NCBI GenBank assembly: GCA_018223415.1
Contig: JAGTTQ010000001.1
Coordinates: 3,335,365-3,399,364, forward strand
Source: Eubacteriaceae bacterium Marseille-Q4139
Lineage (GTDB): Bacteria; Bacillota; Clostridia; Lachnospirales; Lachnospiraceae
Direction: 5' to 3'
Length of the DNA stretch: 64,000 nucleotides
Under the pieces are notes generated by a model. The model worked only from the letters and a program-made list of their open reading frames with translations. It was not told the origin of the DNA and made no database searches. The stretch's first letter is position 1, and every line of letters starts with the position of its first letter. The translations under genes and the position numbers were made by a program. This document shows positions 8,789-16,270 of this stretch, one piece after another.

Positions 8789-9812
8789 GGAAGCAGAAAA
8801 GGAAATGTCAAACGTCATTTACAGCCGGGTTCGCCTTGTGAGGAACTGGAAGGAGTATCCGTTCCCGGGAAAGATGACGAGGGAACAGGGAGCCGAAATG
8901 ACGGCCCGGTTAAATGAGGGCCTTAAGGACATCGGGAGTCTGGACGGGTGCCGGTACGCGAAGGCGGAGCTAGAGCGCCTGGCAGATCTCGACCGGGCGG
9001 CGCTTACGGAGAGGCGTGTCCTCGGCCGTTCCATGTCGAAAAAGAAGGGGCCTGCAAGCCTGATTGTCTCAGAGGATGAGCGGGCGTCCATCGTCTTAAA
9101 CGGCGATGACCATATCCGCATCCAGGTGCTGGAGGCAGGCCTGAATCTGGAGGGCTGCTATAAGCGGGCCGACCGGCTGGACGATTACATCAGCGAGCGG
9201 TTCGAGTATTCCTTTGATGAAAAATATGGGTACCTGACGTCCTATCCCACCAACGTGGGGACGGGGCTCCGTGCCAGCGTCGTGCTCCATCTGCCGCTTC
9301 TTTCCAGGAAACGGAGCTTCAACAGCCTGGTGGCCGACATGGGCCGTTTCGGCACTGCCGTCCGCGGCGTTTACGGCGAGGGGGGTGAAAACTACGGCTC
9401 CCTCTACCAGGTTTCCAATCAGAAGACCCTGGGGCAGAGTGAGAAGGAAATCATCGAGCTTGTGACGAAGGCGGCCGCGGAATTGGATGCCCAGGAGCGG
9501 CGGTTGCGTCAGGAGGCCTTAAAGCAGAAGCCCCTTGGCTGCCAGGATGAGGTCTATAAATCCTACGGCGTGCTGCGGTACGCCAGGAGGCTCACGAGAA
9601 AAGATGCCATGGAATTTTTGTCCCAGATCATGGTCGGCGTGCGGGACGGGATCTTAAAGACAAAGGAGCCGTGTTCCATTTACCGGATCATGCTTGGGAT
9701 CCAGCCGGCGAACCTCTTAAAGCTGGCGGAAAAGCCCATGGAAAAAGAGGAGCTGGAGGCGGCCAGGGCGCAGTTTGTGCGGGCGGAGCTTCCGGAAATC
9801 ATAGAATCATAA
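8772..9812 (+). CDS. mcsB: McsB, protein arginine kinase
   Basis: 346 residues, the usual family length. It shows the phosphagen-kinase catalytic fold: SRVRLVRN near the N-terminus, the segment YPTNVGTGLRASVVLHLP and the later GSLYQVSNQKTLGQSEKE. McsB phosphorylates arginine residues on proteins and so marks them for the ClpC-ClpP protease. It sits between mcsA (17-bp overlap) and clpC (about 20 bp), the conserved Firmicute order. Confidence 0.93.
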   Translation: MAKWFEEAEKEMSNVIYSRVRLVRNWKEYPFPGKMTREQGAEMTARLNEGLKDIGSLDGCRYAKAELERLADLDRAALTERRVLGRSMSKKKGPASLIVSEDERASIVLNGDDHIRIQVLEAGLNLEGCYKRADRLDDYISERFEYSFDEKYGYLTSYPTNVGTGLRASVVLHLPLLSRKRSFNSLVADMGRFGTAVRGVYGEGGENYGSLYQVSNQKTLGQSEKEIIELVTKAAAELDAQERRLRQEALKQKPLGCQDEVYKSYGVLRYARRLTRKDAMEFLSQIMVGVRDGILKTKEPCSIYRIMLGIQPANLLKLAEKPMEKEELEAARAQFVRAELPEIIES

Positions 9813-9831
9813 CAGGAGGAATTTGACATAC

Positions 9832-12312
9832 ATGGACAGATATACGGAAAAAGCCTCAGAGGCCCTTGTTCTGGCCGGGGAGGCTGCGGAGGACATGGGT
9901 TCCAAAACCATCGGGACAGAGCATATCCTGGTGGGGCTCATGGAGGAAGGCAGCGGTACGGCCGCAAAGGTGCTGGAGGCCAATGATGTGAAGCTTGACC
10001 GGCTTCTGGCTCTGGAACAGCAGCTTGTGGCGTCCTACCGGAAAACTGGCATCCGCGACCGGGAGGGCTATACGCCGAGGGCAAAGCATGTGCTGGAAAA
10101 CAGCTACCGGGAGGCCGTCCGCTTCCGGGCGCCGCTCATCGGGACGGAGCATATCCTGATGGCGCTTTTAAAAGAAAACGACTGCGTGGCGATCCGGCTT
10201 TTAAATACGTTGAATATCAACATTCAGAAAATTTACATTGACCTTTTGGCGGCCATGGGCGAAGACGCGGCCGGAAAGGACGAGGCCGTTCCGGGGCGCA
10301 GCCAGAAGACGGCCAGATCCCAGACGCCGACGCTGGATTCATACAGCCGCGACCTGACGGCCCTTGCGGCAGATGGAAAGCTTGACCCTGTCATCGGACG
10401 GGAAAAGGAGATTCGCAGAGTCGTCCAGATTTTAAGCCGCAGGACGAAAAACAACCCCTGCCTGATCGGGGAGCCGGGCGTCGGAAAGACGGCCGTGACC
10501 GAGGGGCTGTCCCAGATGATTGCGGCCGGCGATGTGCCGGAAACCATCCGCGGGAAACGTGTCGTCGTGCTGGATTTGTCCGGCATGGTGGCCGGCTCCA
10601 AGTACCGCGGCGAGTTTGAGGAGCGGATTAAAAACGTGATTTCCGAGGTGCGGGAGGCCGGAAACGTCCTCTTATTCATCGACGAGATTCACACGATCAT
10701 CGGCGCAGGCGGCGCAGAAGGCGCCCTGGATGCCTCCAATATTTTAAAGCCGTCCCTGGCAAGAGGCGAGCTCCAGCTCATCGGCGCCACGACCATCGAG
10801 GAATACCGGAAATATATTGAAAAGGATCCGGCCTTAGAGCGCAGGTTCCAGCCTGTGACCGTGGAGGAGCCGACGGAAGAAGAGGCCGTGGATATCTTAA
10901 AGGGGCTGCGGCCGAGATACGAGGAACACCACCGTGTCACAATCACCGACGAGGCCATCCGTGCGGCCGTCAGGCTGTCCTCCCGCTATATCAACGACAG
11001 GTTCCTGCCGGACAAGGCGGTGGACCTGATTGACGAGGCGTCCTCGAAGCTGAGGCTCACGGTTTATGTGGAGCCGAAGGGGATCAAGGAGGCGGAGGAG
11101 GAAATCCGCGCCCTGGAGGCAGATAAGGAGGCGGCAATCCGCAGAGAGGCCTACGAGGAAGCCGGGGAAATCAAGAAGAAACAGGAGAAGAAGCGGGAAA
11201 AGATTGCGAAGCTCAGGGAAAAGTGGGAGACGGAGAAAACCTCCAAGGAGCTTGTTGTCGGCGAGAATGAAATCGCCGAGGTGGTTTCCGACTGGACAAA
11301 GATCCCGGTGAGTAAGTTAGCTGAGGAGGAGAGCGAACGGCTCTTAAAGCTGGAGCAGATTCTCCATGAGCGCGTAGTCGGCCAGGACGAGGCCGTGACG
11401 GCCATCTCCAAGGCCATCCGCCGCGGCCGAGTGGGCTTAAAGGATCCGAAGCGCCCCATCGGCTCATTCCTGTTTTTAGGCCCCACCGGCGTCGGAAAGA
11501 CGGAGCTCTGCAAGGCGCTTGCGGAGGTGATGTTCGGGACGGAGAATGCCCTGATCCGCGTCGACATGTCGGAGTATATGGAAAAGCACAGCATATCCAA
11601 GATGATCGGTTCGCCGCCAGGCTATGTGGGCTATGAAGGCGGCGGGCAGTTAAGCGAAAAGGTTCGCCGCCATCCGTACTCGGTGATTCTGTTTGACGAG
11701 GTGGAAAAGGCCCACCCGGACGTGTTCAATATTCTTCTTCAGGTGCTGGACGACGGCCATATCACCGATTCCCAGGGCCATAAGATTGACTTTAAAAATA
11801 CGGTGCTCATCATGACGTCAAACGCCGGCGCGGAGAATATCATTGCGCCGAAGCAGCTCGGCTTCCTCTCCAAGGATGACGAGAAGGAAAAGTACGACAG
11901 GATGAAAAACGGCGTCATGGACGAGGTAAAGCGCATGTTCAAGCCGGAATTCTTAAACAGGATCGACGACATTATCGTGTTCCATCCGCTGACGAAGGAG
12001 CACATGAAGGCCATCGTCACCATCATGCTCGGCACGGTGGAGAAGCGGACGAAGCAGCAGATGTCCATCCGCTTAAATGCCGGTGATGACGTGAAGGAAT
12101 ACCTGATTGATAAGGGCTATGATGAGAAATACGGTGCCCGCCCGTTAAAGCGGACGATCCAAAACCTTATCGAAGACCGGCTGGCCGAGGAGATTTTAGA
12201 GGGCCGTGTCCGGGAAGGCGATTCGGTGAAAATCACCGTCCGCGACGGCGCCCTCAAATTTTCCGCCCGCCACCCACAAACCGCTAGAAAAGAAGTGGGA
12301 AGTATGGTATAA
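9832..12312 (+). CDS. clpC: ClpC, AAA+ unfoldase of the Clp protease
   Basis: 826 residues from ATG 9832, placed after AACAGGAGGA; TTG 9823 is in frame but too close to the ribosome site. Domain order is the Clp-N repeat pair (about 1-145), AAA1 with GEPGVGKT, a middle domain holding a UVR-like coiled coil, and AAA2 with GPTGVGKT plus the C-terminal D2-small domain. It unfolds substrates, including arginine-phosphorylated proteins, for ClpP. The last codons and stop (GTATAA) lie inside the first arm of the palindromic repeat that follows. Confidence 0.95.
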   Translation: MDRYTEKASEALVLAGEAAEDMGSKTIGTEHILVGLMEEGSGTAAKVLEANDVKLDRLLALEQQLVASYRKTGIRDREGYTPRAKHVLENSYREAVRFRAPLIGTEHILMALLKENDCVAIRLLNTLNINIQKIYIDLLAAMGEDAAGKDEAVPGRSQKTARSQTPTLDSYSRDLTALAADGKLDPVIGREKEIRRVVQILSRRTKNNPCLIGEPGVGKTAVTEGLSQMIAAGDVPETIRGKRVVVLDLSGMVAGSKYRGEFEERIKNVISEVREAGNVLLFIDEIHTIIGAGGAEGALDASNILKPSLARGELQLIGATTIEEYRKYIEKDPALERRFQPVTVEEPTEEEAVDILKGLRPRYEEHHRVTITDEAIRAAVRLSSRYINDRFLPDKAVDLIDEASSKLRLTVYVEPKGIKEAEEEIRALEADKEAAIRREAYEEAGEIKKKQEKKREKIAKLREKWETEKTSKELVVGENEIAEVVSDWTKIPVSKLAEEESERLLKLEQILHERVVGQDEAVTAISKAIRRGRVGLKDPKRPIGSFLFLGPTGVGKTELCKALAEVMFGTENALIRVDMSEYMEKHSISKMIGSPPGYVGYEGGGQLSEKVRRHPYSVILFDEVEKAHPDVFNILLQVLDDGHITDSQGHKIDFKNTVLIMTSNAGAENIIAPKQLGFLSKDDEKEKYDRMKNGVMDEVKRMFKPEFLNRIDDIIVFHPLTKEHMKAIVTIMLGTVEKRTKQQMSIRLNAGDDVKEYLIDKGYDEKYGARPLKRTIQNLIEDRLAEEILEGRVREGDSVKITVRDGALKFSARHPQTARKEVGSMV

Positions 12313-12557
12313 TACCGCAAAGCGGTATTATACCTGCGCAAACCGGTTTCTGCGCCTGCCGCAGAAAGCCGGGCGCTGAAAATCCGCCGGAGGCTGCTAT
12401 GGCCGCGAAGCGGGCATGGCATAATACCGCAAAGCGGTATTATACCTGCGCAAACCGGTTTCTGCGCTCGCCGCAGAAAGCCGGGCGCTAAAATCCGCCG
12501 GAGGCTGTCATGGCCGCGAAGCGGACATGGCATAATACCGCAAAGCGGTATGATACC
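12306..12557. repeat. Tandem copies of a palindromic interspersed repeat
   Basis: Two consecutive units of 112 and 111 bp plus a third partial arm. Each unit starts with a hairpin made of a 13-bp inverted repeat around AAA: perfect at 12306-12334, near-perfect at 12418-12446, and again at 12529-12557 with mismatches. The unit body carries a second stem (TTTCTGCG.. CGCAGAAA) and the conserved string AAATCCGCCGGAGGCT. A homologous unit lies at 28146-28268. This 288-bp gap holds no gene; open frames on the minus strand here only read the repeat. Confidence 0.85.
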
Positions 12558-12600
12558 CGCATATGCATTCAGGCAAACACACAAAAGGAGACTAAGTATT

Positions 12601-13014
12601 ATGTCAGTAATTAAAGAACTAATCCGCACGGAAGCAGACGGAACCATCAGTTTTGGAGATTATTCTCTCGATGCAAAAGCCAAGGCAGAGGATTTTGAGC
12701 ATGAAGGCGATCTTTATAAAGTAAAAACCTACTGTGACATTACAAAACTGGAGCGGAACGGTATGTTTGTCTATGAATCCGTACCGGGAACTGCCGTCAG
12801 CAGATTTTATGTGGCTGACGATGTGGTGACTTTCCAGGTGGAAGGCGTAAGGGATGCCCAGATCACCGTCCAGATGGAAGACGATATGGAATACGAGGTT
12901 TATGAGGACGGTGTCGGCGTCGGCGGCATGAAGACGAATATGAGCGGCAAGCTTGTCTTAAGCGTGGAGCTTTCCGAGGGAAAGGCCGTAGACGTTAAGA
13001 TTGTGAGAAAGTAA
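12601..13014 (+). CDS. Conserved Lachnospiraceae protein of unknown function
   Basis: 137 residues from ATG 12601, preceded by AAAAGGAG. Acidic, no signal peptide and no membrane segment. Residues about 15-60 read TISFGDYSLDAKAKAEDFE and YKVKTYCDITKLERNG. The second half is beta-rich (ITVQMEDDMEYEVYEDG, then MSGKLVLSVELSEGKAVDVKI), like a small beta-sandwich. From memory, related sequences are sometimes labelled endosialidase in databases; I see no catalytic motif to support that name. It lies 18 bp before radA and may be co-transcribed with it. Confidence 0.75.
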   Translation: MSVIKELIRTEADGTISFGDYSLDAKAKAEDFEHEGDLYKVKTYCDITKLERNGMFVYESVPGTAVSRFYVADDVVTFQVEGVRDAQITVQMEDDMEYEVYEDGVGVGGMKTNMSGKLVLSVELSEGKAVDVKIVRK

Positions 13015-13032
13015 GACAGAAAGGATTTTATC

Positions 13033-14400
13033 GTGGCCAAAGCAGGAAAAACAATGTTTTTTTGTAAGGAATGCGGCTATGAATCCAGCAAGTGGATGGG
13101 GCAGTGCCCGGCATGCAGGGAGTGGAACTCGTTTGTGGAGGAGCCGGTGGTTTCCGAGAAGAAATCGCCGGCGGCCGCCATGCGGGCGCCCGGCCGGGGC
13201 GCTGCCCCTGTCCGTCTCGCCGATATCTCCCTGGAGGAACAGGATCGGACGAAGACGGGCTTTGGGGAGCTGGACCGGGTTCTGGGCGACGGCATCGTGA
13301 AGGGAAGCCTGGTGCTTGTGGGCGGCGATCCCGGTATCGGAAAGTCCACGCTCCTTCTCCAGGTCTGCCGCAACCTGGCGCTGGCGGGAAAGCGCGTCCT
13401 TTATATTTCCGGCGAGGAGTCCTTAAAGCAGATCAAAATGCGTGCCGGCCGGATCGGGCACATTGAGGGCGAACTTCTTTTCTTCAGCGAGACGAATCTG
13501 GATGTCATCGCCGGTTCCATGGAGACCGTGAAGCCGGACATCGTCATCATCGACTCCATCCAGACCATGTTCCGGGAGGACATTTCCTCGGCGCCGGGCA
13601 GTGTGAGCCAGGTCAGGGAGTCAACCAACCTTCTGATGCAGATTGCAAAGGGCTTCGGCATCACCGTATTTATCGTCGGCCATGTGACAAAGGAAGGCGT
13701 CGTGGCCGGCCCCAGGGTACTGGAGCATATGGTGGATACGGTTCTCTATTTTGAAGGCGACCGGAACGATTCTTACCGGATTCTCCGGGCCGTGAAGAAC
13801 CGGTTTGGCCCCACCAACGAGATCGGCGTGTTTGAGATGCTGGAAAATGGCCTCAATGAGGTGAAGAACCCGTCGGCTTTCCTGCTTTCCGGGCGGCCAA
13901 AGGAGGCGTCCGGCGCCGTAGTGGCCTGTTCTTTAGAGGGGACACGGCCGATTCTTCTCGAGGTACAGGCGCTTGTGACGGCGACGAATTTCGGAATGGC
14001 GAGGCGGACGGCAAACGGTGTCGATTATAACCGGGTCAACATCCTGCTTGCAATTCTCGAAAAACGGTGCGGCTATGAGATGAGCCGGTACGATGCCTAT
14101 GTGAACATCGCCGGCGGCATGAAGATGAACGAGCCGGCACTGGATCTGGCGCTTGTCATGGCGTTGGTGTCCAGCTTCAAAAACCGCGAGGTGGATCCAG
14201 GCATGCTGTTTTTCGGAGAGGTAGGCCTTTCCGGAGAGGTGCGGGCCGTGTCCCAGGCCTCCCAGAGAGTCTCGGAGGCCATAAAAATGGGCTTTTCGTC
14301 CTGCGTGCTCCCGAAGGCAAACCTTGAGAAAATGAAGGGCGATAACAGGATCCGTTTAATTGGTGTTGATAACGTGCGGGAGGCCATCGCACTTTTATAA
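13033..14400 (+). CDS. radA: RadA/Sms, DNA repair and branch-migration ATPase
   Basis: 455 residues with a GTG start at 13033. An N-terminal zinc finger (CKECGYESSKWMGQCPAC, residues 11-28), Walker A GGDPGIGKSTLL near residue 97, the RadA-specific KNRFG motif (VKNRFGPTNE) and a C-terminal Lon-like domain give the full family architecture. RadA promotes branch migration of recombination intermediates. In Firmicutes it often follows clpC, as it does here with one small gene between. Confidence 0.96.
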   Translation: MAKAGKTMFFCKECGYESSKWMGQCPACREWNSFVEEPVVSEKKSPAAAMRAPGRGAAPVRLADISLEEQDRTKTGFGELDRVLGDGIVKGSLVLVGGDPGIGKSTLLLQVCRNLALAGKRVLYISGEESLKQIKMRAGRIGHIEGELLFFSETNLDVIAGSMETVKPDIVIIDSIQTMFREDISSAPGSVSQVRESTNLLMQIAKGFGITVFIVGHVTKEGVVAGPRVLEHMVDTVLYFEGDRNDSYRILRAVKNRFGPTNEIGVFEMLENGLNEVKNPSAFLLSGRPKEASGAVVACSLEGTRPILLEVQALVTATNFGMARRTANGVDYNRVNILLAILEKRCGYEMSRYDAYVNIAGGMKMNEPALDLALVMALVSSFKNREVDPGMLFFGEVGLSGEVRAVSQASQRVSEAIKMGFSSCVLPKANLEKMKGDNRIRLIGVDNVREAIALL

Positions 14401-14412
14401 GGAGGCGAAAAC

Positions 14413-14874
14413 ATGGAAGAAAACAGAAATGCAGAGGACCGTATGGAGAGCAGGGAACAGAGAAAAAAGGAAATCCGCGAGGCTATCTCTGCCGGTGAAG
14501 CGGCCGTCCGGGCATTAAAGGATGCAAGGGAGGCCTTAAACAGCGCCGGGAACTGGGGAATCTGGGACATGATCGGCGGCGGTTTCATCAGTTCCATGGT
14601 GAAGCACTCGAAGCTTAAGGATGCAGAGAATTCCCTGGAGGAAGCGAGAGGGAAGCTTTCTATTTTCCGGCGTGAGTTAGAAGACGTCTCCTCGGCGCCG
14701 GAATTCCACTTAAACGTGGGCGGATTCCTCCAGTTTGCCGATATTTTCCTCGATAATCTCTTTGTGGACTGGGCTGTCCAGTCGAAAATTTCTGATGCCA
14801 AGGGCCAGGTGGATTCTGCCATCCACAGGATCCAGTCTCTGACGGAACAGTTAAAACAGATGGAAGCTGAATAG
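14413..14874 (+). CDS. Coiled-coil protein of unknown function
   Basis: 153 residues, 12 bp after radA with GGAGG before the start. Charged N-terminal helix (residues 1-45), a glycine-rich middle (WGIWDMIGGGFISSMVKHSKL), then further helices ending in a probable coiled coil (KGQVDSAIHRIQSLTEQLKQM). The central segment is moderately hydrophobic but not a clear membrane helix. No function is recognised. Likely the last gene of the radA transcript. Confidence 0.7.
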   Translation: MEENRNAEDRMESREQRKKEIREAISAGEAAVRALKDAREALNSAGNWGIWDMIGGGFISSMVKHSKLKDAENSLEEARGKLSIFRRELEDVSSAPEFHLNVGGFLQFADIFLDNLFVDWAVQSKISDAKGQVDSAIHRIQSLTEQLKQMEAE

Positions 14875-14969
14875 GCGCGGCGGCCGACATGGCCGCTGCG
14901 AAAGCTTTATGGGGCAGGTGAATTTTATCAGTTGGCGGAAAAACAGGCAAAATTTTTGAAAGATTTACA

Positions 14970-14998
14970 TTGACATTTTCTGCGTCCTGTGATAATAT
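14970..14998 (+). promoter_or_regulatory. Promoter of tRNA-Trp
   Basis: A perfect -35 TTGACA (14970-14975), exactly 17 bp, then TAATAT (14993-14998), ending about 20 bp upstream of the tRNA. Confidence 0.75.
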
Positions 14999-15019
14999 AG
15001 TCAAGCATGAGAAATGCGA

Positions 15020-15090
15020 AGGGGAATAGTTCAATGGTAGAGCAGCGGTCTCCAAAACCGTAGATGGGGGTTCGAGCCCCTCTTCCCCTG
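15020..15090 (+). tRNA. tRNA-Trp (anticodon CCA)
   Basis: A 71-nt cloverleaf. Acceptor stem AGGGGAA/TTCCCCT, D arm around GTTCAATGGTAGAGC, anticodon stem GCGGT/ACCGT with loop CTCCAAA giving anticodon CCA at 15052-15054, and T arm GGGGGTTCGAGCCCC. The discriminator base is G and CCA is not encoded. It is a lone tRNA. Confidence 0.95.
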
Positions 15091-15097
15091 TGTATGC

Positions 15098-15141
15098 AAG
15101 CGGCTGAAACCCCGTGAAAACGGGATTTTGGCTGCTTTTTC
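15098..15141 (+). terminator. Rho-independent terminator of tRNA-Trp
   Basis: An extended imperfect stem around CCCGT-GAAA-ACGGG, followed by GCTTTTTCG. Confidence 0.7.
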
Positions 15142-15294
15142 GTTTGGAAAGATTTTCCATAGTTCACTGGTGAGGCCGGAAGCCATGACGGCAAATGGCA
15201 GGCCAATCTTTTACGCAAAAATAAAGAATCTTTCTCTTCCAATCTACCATATATGAGAGCAAATGCGGCATTTTGCAGTTTAGAATGGCATTAG

Positions 15295-15383
15295 AAAAGG
15301 CCGGGGGCTCTTTATTCTGGCAGACAGCCTGAAAGGGGAAACTGTTCCCTTTTTTGGCATACAGGAGATTCCCGGCCTTTTTT
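15295..15383 (+). promoter_or_regulatory. Structured leader ending in a terminator, just upstream of the Spo0A-like gene
   Basis: An 11-bp perfect outer stem (AAAAGGCCGGG 15295-15305 with CCCGGCCTTTT 15371-15381) encloses an inner hairpin (AAAGGGGAA/TTCCCTTTT, 15332-15353) that is itself followed by Ts. The outer stem runs into TTTTTT, and the ribosome site GGAAGGAG of the next gene follows immediately. It could be a transcription attenuator or the end of a small RNA. The remaining 15142-15294 stretch shows no gene. Confidence 0.6.
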
Positions 15384-15400
15384 GGGAAGGAGTTTCCAGG

Positions 15401-15745
15401 ATGGACAGAAAAAGAGCTTTTTTGCTGAAGCTTGGTGCCAACATATCCTATCTTGGGTTTGAATATATGGCGTATGCGCTGATGCGTCTGGAGGAGGATT
15501 CCAAACTCCAGATGAAGGTACTTTATATGGAGACGGCAAAGCAGTATGGAACGACAGCCGCCTGCGTGGAGCGGGACATCCGGACGGTGTCAAAGGGGCT
15601 GTGGGAGAACCGGAAAAACAACGGTCTCGCTGCTTTCGAGATCATGACGGCCGGAAGGCGGCCGCGCAACACGGAGCTCTTAAAGATTCTCGCATATATA
15701 TCAAAAAGTACAAAAATGATACCTGCCCATGACGAAAATTGGTGA
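15401..15745 (+). CDS. Stand-alone Spo0A C-terminal-domain-like DNA-binding protein
   Basis: 114 residues, ATG after GGAAGGAG. The whole protein matches the effector (C-terminal) domain of Spo0A: LLKLGANISYLGFEYMAYAL, then ETAKQYGTTAACVERDIRTV (recognition helix region) and WENRKNNG. The N-terminal receiver domain of true Spo0A is absent, so phosphorylation control is not expected. Spo0A is the master regulator of sporulation; this shortened relative may bind similar sites. It is expressed behind a structured leader. Confidence 0.8.
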   Translation: MDRKRAFLLKLGANISYLGFEYMAYALMRLEEDSKLQMKVLYMETAKQYGTTAACVERDIRTVSKGLWENRKNNGLAAFEIMTAGRRPRNTELLKILAYISKSTKMIPAHDENW

Positions 15746-15841
15746 ATGTTTCGATTGACTAATTTTTCCAAAAATGATATATATTAGTAAACCGAAAAAA
15801 GAAACCAGTCTTTTTTGTCTTTGAAAAGGAGTTTGAATGCT

Positions 15842-16087
15842 ATGATGAAGCAGAAAAAAATCATGATTCCTTCTGTTGCGGAAGCAAAGGACTTTGTGTT
15901 CAGGGCATCTGAGTGTGATTTCGATATCAATGTTTTTTACAACCGCATTATCATTGACGCAAAGTCGATTCTTGGCGTTTTGAGCCTGGATCTTACCAAG
16001 GTTCTCACGGTAGAATTCGACGGCGAAAATAAGGAATTTGAAGATTTTCTGGAAGAAAAAGATGCCTGCAAGGCAGCAGTCGCATAA
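15842..16087 (+). CDS. HPr-like protein lacking the phosphorylatable histidine
   Basis: 81 residues; ATG 15842 follows AAAAGGAG. The fold signature of HPr is clear in the second half (IIIDAKSILGVLSLDLTK), with Ser42 at the place of the regulatory Ser46. The active-site His15 region, normally HARPA, is replaced by SVAEAKDFV, so it cannot carry phosphate in the PTS. This is the logic of Bacillus Crh, a regulatory HPr homologue. A link to carbon regulation is an inference from family. Confidence 0.7.
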   Translation: MMKQKKIMIPSVAEAKDFVFRASECDFDINVFYNRIIIDAKSILGVLSLDLTKVLTVEFDGENKEFEDFLEEKDACKAAVA

Positions 16088-16168
16088 CGGCGTCACAGGC
16101 TGCCGGGACAGGATTCCGGGGAGCGTCTGCTTCCACGGAGAATGATTTAAAATAAAATGGGCAGGAGG

Positions 16169-16201
16169 GCCGCCGTATCAGAAATGGTATGGCGGCTTTT
16201 C
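16169..16201 (+). terminator. Rho-independent terminator
   Basis: GCCGCCGTATC pairs with GGTATGGCGGC (G-U pairs included) around a short loop, followed by TTTTCG. It ends the HPr-like transcription unit. The rest of 16088-16270 shows no gene. Confidence 0.7.
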
Positions 16202-16270
16202 GTTCCTTTACAAGGCGGCGGGGATACAGTATAATTTTCTTATGGAACGAAGGGAGAAAGGAGCTTTTTC

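Noticed and set aside
12117..12647. A 176-codon minus-strand frame through the palindromic repeats
   Set aside because: Its body is the translation of tandem non-coding repeats and its end overlaps clpC. The same peptide recurs at 28100-28309 because the repeat recurs.
14660..15242. Minus-strand open frames across the tRNA-Trp region
   Set aside because: They run through the tRNA, its promoter and its terminator and have no recognisable product.
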